Shown here in pieces: positions 7,301 to 15,399 of a stretch of 64,000 nucleotides of DNA. Source of the DNA: Trichlorobacter ammonificans (GTDB lineage: Bacteria; Desulfobacterota; Desulfuromonadia; Geobacterales; Pseudopelobacteraceae); NCBI RefSeq assembly GCF_933509905.1, contig NZ_OW150024.1, positions 1,662,001 through 1,726,000 of the forward strand, given 5' to 3'. Made by a program: the position numbers and the translations under genes. Each line of letters begins with the position of its first letter. The stretch's first letter is position 1. The notes under the pieces were generated by a model, which saw nothing but the letters and a program-made list of their open reading frames with translations, was not told the DNA's origin and ran no database searches.

Positions 7301-9648
7301 GCCATCCTACCGTATCGATCATCATCCCCGCACGCAATGAGGCGCAGAACCTTCCCGGCGTACTGGCCGCCCTGCGGGCGGCTGTTGCCGAGTATCCGGG
7401 ACGGTGTGAGCTGCTGCTGATCGACAACGGTTCCACCGACGCCACCCGGGAGGTCGCGGCGGCCCACGGCTGCGCGGTCTACGAGGACCGAACCGCCTCC
7501 ATCGCGCGACTGCGCAACATCGGGGTCGAAAAATCGACGGGAACGATCGTTGCCTTCCTGGACGCCGACTGCCTGGTCCATCCCCGCTGGCTTCATTCCT
7601 GCGTGGCGAAGCTCGGCAACGACGCCATCGGCCTCACCGGAACCCGCGCCGTTCCCGACTTCAAGAACGCCACCTGGGTGGAGCTGGCTTGGTACCGGCT
7701 GGTCTCCGGCGTGGAGCGGCCGGACCATCCCCCCTGGATCGGCTCTTCCAACATGGTCATCCATCGCGACCTGTTCCGGGCCGTGGGCGGCTTTGACGAA
7801 CACCTGACCACCGCCGAGGATGTGAACCTCTGCCACAAGGTACGCCAAAGCCACCTGGTCTGCCTGAACAAGGAGATCGACACCATTCATCTGCGGGAGT
7901 CCAAGACCTTGGGCAACCTGCTCAGGCGTGAACTCTGGCGCGGCGCCGGGAGCATCCGCCAGTTCCGGGACAGCAGGCGCAAGCGGGACGACGCGCCGAG
8001 CGTGCTAGTCCCGACCCTGCACCTGGCAGCCATCTGCACCCTGCCGCCGCTGCTGCCGTTCAGCATGACGGCGACGGGACTGCTGTTCGCCCTGCTGCTG
8101 CTCCTGCCACTGGCCCTGATCCACCGGAAAAAGGCGCTGGTGGGCGGTATCGCCGATTTTGCAGCAGTCTACCTGGTGGCCTCCGTGTTCCTCCTGGCAC
8201 GGGCCCTGGCCGTTGGAGTCGAACTGGCCGCCATGACCGCGGCAGCGGCAACGAAGCTCTCCCCCGGCCTGTTCGCCCCGGGGCGCGCCACGGTACGCTC
8301 CCTGCTGCTGCTACTGCTCATCCTGGGCAGTGGCCCGCTCTGCTTCGGCGAGATTCTCTTCGAAGAGAACTTCGACGCCCAGCCGGACTGGAACGTCACC
8401 AACAGCTACACCGCCGAATGCGCCGGCGCCTGCGCCACCGCACCGCCCAACTGGTCCAACTACCGCACCGTGCCCGGCACTGCCGCCCTTGCCAACCCCA
8501 CCGGCTCCATCCGGCGCCTGCCGGGCTCCCTGCCGGACCATGGCGGCGGCACCGGCAAGGCCTACATCGTCTACAACCAGTCGGTGGCCGGTGTGAACTG
8601 GCCCGGCGACGCCACCCTGGTCAAAGTGCTGCCCCGTGACTACCCGGAACTGTACATCCGCTTCTGGATACGGACCCAGGACAACTGGCAGACCGTGCCC
8701 AATGCCCAGTCAAAAATCTTTCGGGCCTACCACTGGGACCGTACCGGCAACCTCTTCCAATTTTTCAGCACCGGCACCGTGAACCCGGCCTACATCTGGG
8801 ACTGGTCCACCAACAGCGCCAACAGCGCCACCTACATGAACGCCTACCGGTGCGACCCCCAGGAGACCAACTACTACTGCACCGCCCCCGGCGTTCCCTC
8901 CTACCAGTTAAACGACTACTACCAGCGTTGGGGCAACGGCCCGGCCGGCAACGTCTATGCCGACGGCCGCTGGCACCGCTACGACGTGCACCTGAAGATG
9001 AACGACATCGGCAGCAACAACGGCATTCTTGAGTGGTGGTGGGACGGCGTGCTGATAGAGAGCCGCCGGGATGTGCAGTGGAAGGGGGCAACCGGCTCCG
9101 ATCCGGTAATCGGCTGGAACACCATCGCCATCGGCGGCAACAGCAACAACACCTTTTCCGGCGCAGTTCCCGCCGACCAGTGGTATGCCATCGACGACCT
9201 GGTGGTGAGCAGCACCCCCCTGGTCACCCCCTCGGCCGGGACCGGCAGCAGCATCAGCCCCGCCGCCGTCCAGAGCCCCGCCCAGGGCGGCAGCGTCACC
9301 TTCAGCGTCACTGCCCTGCCGGGCTACGGCATCGTCGCGGTCAGCGGCTGCAACGGCACCTTGAACGGCACCAGCTACACCACCGGTCCCCTTGACGGCA
9401 ATTGCAGCGTAAACGTCAGCACCGCGGCACGCACCGCCAGGACCGAGGGAAGCCCGCTGCCGACGGAGAATGACTTGCTGCGCCTGCTGGGGGCGGCCAC
9501 CGGCAGCCTCACCCTGGGGCCGGACGACAGCATCCGCTACGACGTGGCCCCCCTGGGGAGCGACGGCATTCCCCGGGGCAACGGCCGGGTGGACAGCGCC
9601 GACCTGATACTGGCGGCCCGCCGCAGCATCGGCATCGGCAGCTGGTAA
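7297..9648 (+). CDS. GT2 glycosyltransferase fused to an exported lectin-like region with dockerin-like tail
   Basis: A 783-residue chimera. Residues 1-235 are a GT2 catalytic domain (VSIIIPARNEA, IDNGSTDA, FLDADC, then TTAEDVNLCHKV). Residues 245-310 hold membrane helices. A leucine-rich helix at about 331-350 reads like a signal peptide ending in CFG and leads into about 280 residues (EENFDAQ...DQWYAIDDLVV) that closely match the N-terminal part of the secreted protein at 20004. A bacterial repeat with GYGIVAVSGCNGTL follows, and the last 35 residues (GNGRVDSADLILAARRS) look like one dockerin-type calcium loop. An internal ATG near 8232 could start a separate secreted protein, so this may be two genes fused in frame. 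Overlaps the previous stop by 4 bases. Confidence 0.75.
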   Translation: MSHPTVSIIIPARNEAQNLPGVLAALRAAVAEYPGRCELLLIDNGSTDATREVAAAHGCAVYEDRTASIARLRNIGVEKSTGTIVAFLDADCLVHPRWLHSCVAKLGNDAIGLTGTRAVPDFKNATWVELAWYRLVSGVERPDHPPWIGSSNMVIHRDLFRAVGGFDEHLTTAEDVNLCHKVRQSHLVCLNKEIDTIHLRESKTLGNLLRRELWRGAGSIRQFRDSRRKRDDAPSVLVPTLHLAAICTLPPLLPFSMTATGLLFALLLLLPLALIHRKKALVGGIADFAAVYLVASVFLLARALAVGVELAAMTAAAATKLSPGLFAPGRATVRSLLLLLLILGSGPLCFGEILFEENFDAQPDWNVTNSYTAECAGACATAPPNWSNYRTVPGTAALANPTGSIRRLPGSLPDHGGGTGKAYIVYNQSVAGVNWPGDATLVKVLPRDYPELYIRFWIRTQDNWQTVPNAQSKIFRAYHWDRTGNLFQFFSTGTVNPAYIWDWSTNSANSATYMNAYRCDPQETNYYCTAPGVPSYQLNDYYQRWGNGPAGNVYADGRWHRYDVHLKMNDIGSNNGILEWWWDGVLIESRRDVQWKGATGSDPVIGWNTIAIGGNSNNTFSGAVPADQWYAIDDLVVSSTPLVTPSAGTGSSISPAAVQSPAQGGSVTFSVTALPGYGIVAVSGCNGTLNGTSYTTGPLDGNCSVNVSTAARTARTEGSPLPTENDLLRLLGAATGSLTLGPDDSIRYDVAPLGSDGIPRGNGRVDSADLILAARRSIGIGSW

Positions 9649-9656
9649 CGGCAGCG

Positions 9657-10205
9657 ATGGCTACGATACCTCGTCTGGGCCGAATCCTGCCGGCAACCCT
9701 TCTGCTGCTTCTGCTGGCCACCGCCTGCAGCGGTGGCGGTGGCGGAGGCGGCACAAGCAGCAGCTCCGGCGGCTCTCCAGCTGAACCGCCGCCGGATGCT
9801 ACGAGCGCCAGGGTGACGGTCACCCTGGCCCTGAACGGCACCCTGCCCCCGCAGGCTGCCATTGCCGGTGTTGCCTTCACGCTCCGTTTTCCCGGCATAC
9901 CGGCCGGGACGGCTTCTGCGGCGGTAACCCCGGCAGGCATCCTCCGGAACGGCCTGTTGCTGCCGCCGGTCTACACGGCCGCCGGCAACGGCGGCAGCCT
10001 GCAGGTAGTGCTGGCGGACACCACCGCCGGTGGCCTCAGGGCAACCGGTCCCGTTGCCGCCGTTAGCCTGGTGGTGCCGGGAACCACGGTGCCGCCGCCG
10101 GAACGGTTTGCGGTTGAGAACGGCACGGTGGTGGATCTGCTGGGGAATGCCGTGGCCGGAGCGGGCATCGTGGTGAGCGCCGTCAACGGGCAGCCGTCCC
10201 CGTAG
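9657..10205 (+). CDS. Small lipoprotein with cohesin-like domain
   Basis: A 182-residue protein with a lipoprotein signal peptide (LLLLLLATAC, Cys near 24) followed by a glycine/serine linker and one beta-rich domain. The domain order VTVTLALNG, AIAGVAFTLRFP, LQVVLADTTAG, GPVAAVSLVVPG and AGIVVSAVNG follows the cohesin pattern (a strand with aromatic before the loop, then a strand leading to VNG). It starts 8 bases after the gene whose product ends in a dockerin-like loop, so a membrane-anchored cohesin holding that partner is an attractive guess. Cohesin assignment rests on pattern reading. An IS481 element sits 15 bases after the stop and may have removed its natural terminator. Confidence 0.6.
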   Translation: MATIPRLGRILPATLLLLLLATACSGGGGGGGTSSSSGGSPAEPPPDATSARVTVTLALNGTLPPQAAIAGVAFTLRFPGIPAGTASAAVTPAGILRNGLLLPPVYTAAGNGGSLQVVLADTTAGGLRATGPVAAVSLVVPGTTVPPPERFAVENGTVVDLLGNAVAGAGIVVSAVNGQPSP

Positions 10206-10213
10206 GGACTTGG

Positions 10214-10247
10214 AACGTGCTGTAGTGTGATGGTATTCACCTGACAG
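10214..10247 (+). repeat. Left end of IS481 element: 7-bp target duplication plus terminal inverted repeat
   Basis: AACGTGC (10214-10220) is the left target duplication. The inverted repeat spans 10221-10247, begins TGTA and ends GTATTCACCTGACAG; it pairs with 11407-11433 at all but a few internal positions. Confidence 0.9.
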
Positions 10248-11433
10248 TTGGCCATTTTCAGTTGGTGGCCATACTGCCCTTGAATGGTAAAAGATGAAGT
10301 TGCTCAGACTAAATCTTTCCATCAAGGAGAACAGTATGACCACCGCCGAGAAAGTATCACGAAGAAAGCTCAGTTTGCTAGAGTTGGCCGCCGATCTTTC
10401 GAATGTCAGCAAAGCCTGCAAGCTCATGGGTTATTCGCGGCAGCAGTTCTATGAAATCCGTCGAAACTATCAGACCTACGGTTCAGCCGGTCTGGTTGAT
10501 CGGATGCCCGGAGCCAGAGGCCCGCATCCTAACCGAGTCGATGAATCTGTAGAGCAGGCGATTCTTGAACACTGCCTGGCTCATCCCGGTCATGGCCCGC
10601 TACGGGTTGCCAACGAGTTAGCTCTTAAAGGTACCCAGGTTAGCTCAGGAGGCGTTCGCGGAGTCTGGAGCAGGCACAACCTGCTGACCAAACAGGAACG
10701 GATGCTGCGACTTGAAAAGAGCGTCCGGGAACAAGCCTTCGAACTGTCAGATGAGCAGATCAGGGCCTTGGAACGGTTCAGCCCTGAGTTCAGGGAGCGT
10801 CACATCGAAACCAGCCACACCGGCGATCTCGTAGCAGTGGACACCTTCTTTGTCGGCACCCTGAAAGGCGTCGGCAAAGTCTACCTGCAATCGGTCATTG
10901 ATTGCTACTCACGCTACGCCTGGGGCAAGCTCTACACCAATAAGCTGCCGGTCACTGCTGTGCATGTGCTTAATGAAGACGTACTGCCGTTCTTTGAAGA
11001 ACATGACGCCCGGATCAGCACCATCCTCTCGGATAATGGCAGGGAGTTCTGCGGCAGGCCGGACAATCATCCCTACGAGCTGTTCCTACAGCTTGAAGAG
11101 ATCGAGCACCGCACCACCAAGGTCAGACGTCCGCAGAGCAATGGCTTTGTCGAACGGCTGCACAGAACCTTGCTTGACGAACACTTCCGGGTAATGGGCC
11201 GCACCAAGTGGTACGAGTCGTTGGACGAGATGCAGACCGATCTGGACACCTATCTCAAGACTTACAACTACGACCGCCCACACCAAGGCAGAAACATGCT
11301 TGGCAGGACGCCATACACGGTTTTCATAGACGGCTTGCCAAAGAACGACGATTCAGATACTGAGGACTACAAACTGGCAGCGTAAATCACGACCCATTCA
11401 AGGGCACTGTCAGGTGAATACTATCTCTGTACA
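10221..11433 (+). mobile_element. Complete IS481-family insertion sequence
   Basis: A 1,213-bp element with 27-bp terminal inverted repeats beginning TGTA, one transposase gene and a 7-bp direct target duplication (AACGTGC) on each side. The intact transposase, matching ends and perfect duplication indicate a recent, probably still mobile insertion. It sits immediately downstream of the cohesin-like lipoprotein gene and at the edge of the restriction island. Confidence 0.93.
10336..11385 (+). CDS. IS481-family transposase
   Basis: A DDE transposase of 349 residues. The N-terminal helix-turn-helix region (NVSKACKLMGYSRQQFYEIRR) is followed by an integrase core: D in VAVDTFFVG, D in ILSDNGREFCG, and E in QSNGFVERLHRTL. 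It carries out cut-and-paste or copy transposition of its own element. ATG 10336 is preferred over the upstream ATG at 10294 because AAGGAG lies 8 bases before it. No frameshift or stop is visible. Confidence 0.93.
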   Translation: MTTAEKVSRRKLSLLELAADLSNVSKACKLMGYSRQQFYEIRRNYQTYGSAGLVDRMPGARGPHPNRVDESVEQAILEHCLAHPGHGPLRVANELALKGTQVSSGGVRGVWSRHNLLTKQERMLRLEKSVREQAFELSDEQIRALERFSPEFRERHIETSHTGDLVAVDTFFVGTLKGVGKVYLQSVIDCYSRYAWGKLYTNKLPVTAVHVLNEDVLPFFEEHDARISTILSDNGREFCGRPDNHPYELFLQLEEIEHRTTKVRRPQSNGFVERLHRTLLDEHFRVMGRTKWYESLDEMQTDLDTYLKTYNYDRPHQGRNMLGRTPYTVFIDGLPKNDDSDTEDYKLAA

Positions 11434-11440
11434 AACGTGC
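11407..11440 (+). repeat. Right end of IS481 element: terminal inverted repeat plus 7-bp target duplication
   Basis: Inverted repeat at 11407-11433 (starts CTGTCAGGTGAATAC on the + strand) followed by the target duplication AACGTGC at 11434-11440. Confidence 0.9.
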
Positions 11441-11778
11441 TAATATACCATTTTACATCTCATCTTCAGTCCATATTTGCCACCCCTTCAATCGCAAAAT
11501 CCTCTGCGTTGCTCTGCGGTTTTGCTCAATCAGAGATGACAAACCTGACCTAAATCTGAGCGTAAATCTGGTACATCAGCAAATTCCAACCCCCTTAGCA
11601 GCCTGCTACAGAGTTTCGCCATCGTTTGTGTCCATTTTGTTCTTGTCTTTCCATCTATCCAAAGCTACCTTTTTTACCGTTTTATCATCATCAATCTCTT
11701 CCCCTGACCATTGATGAGGGGGGAGAAGATCGGCCAGTGGATGAAAGCGCACGCGGTTGACACATGGAGAATAAAGGG
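11441..11778. other. Intergenic stretch before the restriction operon
   Basis: AT-rich, with stops in all frames and no convincing gene. It must hold the promoter of the restriction operon, but no clear -35/-10 pair or hairpin stands out. The sequence joined the lipoprotein gene directly before the IS insertion. Confidence 0.5.
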
Positions 11779-14010
11779 ATGAGTGATTTACAGATTAAGC
11801 GCGACGAGAAGAAGGGGAAAATCTGGAGCCATGTGCGCAGCAAGTGGCTGGTGGAAACGCCCGAAGAAACGGTGCGTCAGGAATACTTACTGCTGTTGGT
11901 CAACGAATATGGTTTTTCCCTTGATCAGATTGCCGAAGAGATGGACTTGACCGGTCGGGGCTCGGCCTCCGCCCGTGCAGACTTTGTCATCTGGCGCACC
12001 GCTCAAGACAAGGCCGACGACAACGCCCCCTTCATCATCGTCGAATGCAAATCCGATAATGTCACCATCAAGCCGCAGGATTACGGCCAGGGCGAAAACT
12101 ACGCCCGCATCTGCGGCGCTCCGTTTTTCGTCACTCACAACTCGCGGGAAACCAAATACTGGCGAGTCAAGAAAGACAAGGTACCGGGCTACACCGAAGA
12201 GATCGAGAACATTCCTCATGGCGACGCCTCCGACAAAGACATCGAGGAGTTGCTTTCCAAGCTCCGTGCCTTCAAAGAAAAAGAGTTCGCCGACCTGCTG
12301 CACAAGTGTCACAACATCATCCGCAACCGGGAGAAAAAAGATCCGGCCGCTGCCTTCGATGAAATCGCCAAAGTGCTGTTCATCAAGGTCTACGTGGAAC
12401 GCCAGTTATTAACACGACGCAACAAGACCAACCTGTTTACCGTTGATGTACTGAAAAATCAGATCGCCGAAAACCCGTTGGACAACCTCTTTCAAGAAAC
12501 CAAGCGGGCTTACGCCACCGATAAAATTTTTGAAGATGACGAGCGTATTAATCTCAAACCGGCCACAGGAGAGGCCATCGTCAAGGAGTTGGAGAAATAC
12601 AACCTTTCCGACACCAGCGAGGACGTGAAAGGTGTCGCCTTCGAACGCTTCCTTGGCCGTACCTTCCGGGGCGAGATCGGCCAGTTCTTCACCCCGCGTA
12701 CTATCGTTGAATTTATGGTGCACATGGTCGATCCCCAGGAAGACGACATTGTCTGCGACCCGGCCAGCGGTTCAGGCGGGTTTCTGATCCGGGTTTTTGA
12801 AATCGTGCGTGAAAAAATTCTTGCCGACGCTGATCGAGAGTACAGCGCCTTCAAGGCCGAAGTGGAGAAAGACAAGTCGCTCACCGAGGAGCAGCGGGCC
12901 AAAAAGCTTCAGGACAAATTCACCGAGGTGCAGGCGCTCATCGACCAGAAGCGCGAAGGTTCTCGTCTGTGGAAGCTTTCCAATCGCTGCATCTACGGTA
13001 CCGACGCCAACGACCGCATGGCCCGCACCAGCAAGATGAACATGATTATGCACGGCGACGGCCACGGTGGTGTTCACCACCACGACGGCTTTTTGAACGT
13101 CAACGGCATCTTCGAGGGGCGCTTTGACATCATCCTCACCAATCCGCCCTTCGGCGCTAATGTCGAGCCCACCGACAAGGTGCTGGAGGTGGATATTACC
13201 GTTAACCCGGCGGCGCAAGAGCGATACACAAAAGAATACGGCGACCTCTACCGCGAGGCCCAGAATCGGGTGAAGGCGGCGCTTAATCAACCCATAGCCA
13301 AGTTATTTGAATTACCCAAAAGCTCTGTGAACAGTAAAGGTGAAGCAACATACGGCAAGATTAAAACCGAGGTGCTGTTTATCGAACGTTGCCTTGACCT
13401 GCTCAAGCCCGGCGGCCGCCTTGGCATTGTCCTGCCGGAAGGCATTTTCAACAACCCATCCCTCGCCTACGTGCGCGAGTTCACTGAAGACCGCGCCTTC
13501 CTCCGCGCTGTGGTCAGCCTGCCGCAGGAGACCTTTGTCAGCTCCGGGGCCAGCGTGAAATGCTCGTTGCTCTTTCTGCAGAAATTCACTGAAGAGGAAC
13601 AGCAGAAGTTTGACAAGACTTATGCCACGGCCAAGGCGGAGGTAGAAGCCCGGTATGCCGACGAGATCAAAGCGGAACGGGAGCGGTTGGAAAGCGAAAT
13701 CGAGGCGGCCAAGCAGGCCAAGGACACAGAAAAGCGCAAGGCCCTGCAAACGGAACTCAAGGACTACCTAAAGGCGATGGAAGTCCGGCAGATCACCGAG
13801 GCGCGGCAACTGCTCAAGGAACGTTTCGACTATCCCATCTTCATGTACGAGGCGGAAAAGGTCGGCATCTCCGCCACCGGCGAGGAGGATAAGAACGAAC
13901 TCTACCCCAACGCCAACCAGCCTGCCGATTGCGACAAGACCTGCCTGGAGTGGTATCGGGAGTTTCTGGCCGACCCGAGCGCCTTTGCCGTTGCTGGAGG
14001 TACTGAGTAA
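11779..14010 (+). CDS. Type I-like/BcgI-like restriction-modification subunit: nuclease fused to N6-adenine methyltransferase
   Basis: A 743-residue protein combining cleavage and methylation. The N-terminal about 150 residues resemble the HsdR N-terminal PD-(D/E)XK nuclease (ARADFVIW, then IIVECKS with the E-x-K pair). The methyltransferase core has SAM motif DPASGSGGFL at about residue 327 and catalytic NPPFGA at about 454. A coiled-coil rich in Lys/Glu (about 620-680) precedes the end. No separate HsdR is present, so this A-type subunit plus the next gene's specificity subunit would form a complete enzyme, as in type IIB BcgI-like systems. ATG 11779 is chosen over 11764 because GGAG lies 9 bases before it. 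The stop overlaps the next start (TAATG). Confidence 0.85.
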   Translation: MSDLQIKRDEKKGKIWSHVRSKWLVETPEETVRQEYLLLLVNEYGFSLDQIAEEMDLTGRGSASARADFVIWRTAQDKADDNAPFIIVECKSDNVTIKPQDYGQGENYARICGAPFFVTHNSRETKYWRVKKDKVPGYTEEIENIPHGDASDKDIEELLSKLRAFKEKEFADLLHKCHNIIRNREKKDPAAAFDEIAKVLFIKVYVERQLLTRRNKTNLFTVDVLKNQIAENPLDNLFQETKRAYATDKIFEDDERINLKPATGEAIVKELEKYNLSDTSEDVKGVAFERFLGRTFRGEIGQFFTPRTIVEFMVHMVDPQEDDIVCDPASGSGGFLIRVFEIVREKILADADREYSAFKAEVEKDKSLTEEQRAKKLQDKFTEVQALIDQKREGSRLWKLSNRCIYGTDANDRMARTSKMNMIMHGDGHGGVHHHDGFLNVNGIFEGRFDIILTNPPFGANVEPTDKVLEVDITVNPAAQERYTKEYGDLYREAQNRVKAALNQPIAKLFELPKSSVNSKGEATYGKIKTEVLFIERCLDLLKPGGRLGIVLPEGIFNNPSLAYVREFTEDRAFLRAVVSLPQETFVSSGASVKCSLLFLQKFTEEEQQKFDKTYATAKAEVEARYADEIKAERERLESEIEAAKQAKDTEKRKALQTELKDYLKAMEVRQITEARQLLKERFDYPIFMYEAEKVGISATGEEDKNELYPNANQPADCDKTCLEWYREFLADPSAFAVAGGTE

Positions 14011-15398
14011 TGGGTGAAGTGGCACAAGCCAGACTACGAGCCTTTAGCATCGGCTTCGGAGGTTTGCAGACCTGGAGCGTTGCAGCTCAGTTCGCTATTA
14101 ACTGGAACTGGCCTGATGAGGTCATCAAACCGTTGGCCAGCATCATCAGACGTCGAAACGAAGCCGCTTTGGAGACGCTAGCTCCGGAATCCATGGTTAC
14201 CCTGCTGACCATTCGTTTTGATGGCTCGATTGAGCCGCGCGAGCCGGTCCACATAAAGGACATCAAAGGACGGCTGTTTCGTGTCTACCCCGGCGATGTG
14301 GTTTTTTCAAAAATTGATGTGCGCAATGGAGCAATCGGACTTGCTCCCGATGACATTGAGTGCATGTGTGTCACCTCCGAATTTCCTGTTTATTCCGTCG
14401 ATTTCCAAAAAACAGATTCGGGATACGTGAAACTCCTGTTCCGAACAGTTGCGTTCAAGAGATTACTGAATTCGATGATTAGCGGTGCATCGGGCCGAAA
14501 ACGGATTCAGCCAACCCAGCTTGAGGGGGTAAAAGTCCCAATCCCCGCGCTGCCGATCCAGCAGAAAATTGTGGCCCATTGGGAGGCGGCGCTAACTAAA
14601 GCCAATGACCTACTGGCCCAGGCAGACCAATTGCCTGGTAAATTGGAAAACCAAGTATTGGGAGAGCTTGGGCTCAAAAAAAAGAAACGAAAAACCATGC
14701 CAAAGGTAATGGTTACAAATTGGGCGGAGCTGACCAAATGGAATCAACGGTCCACCTATCTATTAGGCCAGGCACCGGACCTGGGCAAAGGCATCTACCC
14801 CGTTGTAAACGGACGAGAGTGCATAGCGGAGGTGAAGCATGGGTGTTCGGCGAGTCCTAGCAGTAAGCCAACAACTCTCAAGGTGCTAAAACTTAGTGCC
14901 GTCACAAGCGGTCACTTCCTGCCTTCCGAAGCGAAATTCATTGCAGACAAGAAGCAGTTTCGGGAGAACTTCGACCTTATAAAGGGCGACATTCTCATGT
15001 GCCGGACTAACGGGACACTTGCCTATGTTGGTCGCCCAGCGATTTTGGAGAAGGATTATCCCGAGCTGATTTTCCCGGACAAACTGATGCGAGTTCGATG
15101 TAAGGCCAACATTCTCCCTGAATACCTCGAATACATATTGAGCAGCAGCATCGCTCGCCCTCAACTTGAAGCAAACGCCAGAACGGCCGTAGGCAATCAT
15201 GCCATCGGCAATGAGGATGTGTTCAATGTGGAACTGCCACTCCCACCGATTTCTGTGCAAAATATACTCATCAAGATAGTTCAAGAAGCAAGAAGTGATA
15301 TCCAGCATGCTAAGGGAGAGGCACTCAGCTTACAAAGGAATGCTGAACAAGAAATCGAAAAAATGATTCTCGGCACCCGCCCGGTGGAGGTGCACTGA
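14010..15398 (+). CDS. Restriction-modification specificity subunit (HsdS-like)
   Basis: A 462-residue DNA-specificity protein with two target-recognition domains. The first ends with LEGVKVPIPALPIQQKIVAHWEAAL, followed by a helical spacer. The second contains LKVLKLSAVTSGHF, GDILMCRTNGTLAYVG and ends NVELPLPPISVQNILIKIV, again followed by a helix. This half-repeat design (TRD-helix-TRD-helix) is standard for HsdS and for BcgI subunit B. It is translationally coupled to the methyltransferase-nuclease. Recognition sequence cannot be read from the protein. Confidence 0.88.
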   Translation: MGEVAQARLRAFSIGFGGLQTWSVAAQFAINWNWPDEVIKPLASIIRRRNEAALETLAPESMVTLLTIRFDGSIEPREPVHIKDIKGRLFRVYPGDVVFSKIDVRNGAIGLAPDDIECMCVTSEFPVYSVDFQKTDSGYVKLLFRTVAFKRLLNSMISGASGRKRIQPTQLEGVKVPIPALPIQQKIVAHWEAALTKANDLLAQADQLPGKLENQVLGELGLKKKKRKTMPKVMVTNWAELTKWNQRSTYLLGQAPDLGKGIYPVVNGRECIAEVKHGCSASPSSKPTTLKVLKLSAVTSGHFLPSEAKFIADKKQFRENFDLIKGDILMCRTNGTLAYVGRPAILEKDYPELIFPDKLMRVRCKANILPEYLEYILSSSIARPQLEANARTAVGNHAIGNEDVFNVELPLPPISVQNILIKIVQEARSDIQHAKGEALSLQRNAEQEIEKMILGTRPVEVH

Positions 15399-15399
15399 T

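Noticed and set aside
11441-11778. Separate HsdR restriction gene expected near the methyltransferase
   Set aside because: The stretch is too short and full of stops; the nuclease is instead fused to the methyltransferase.
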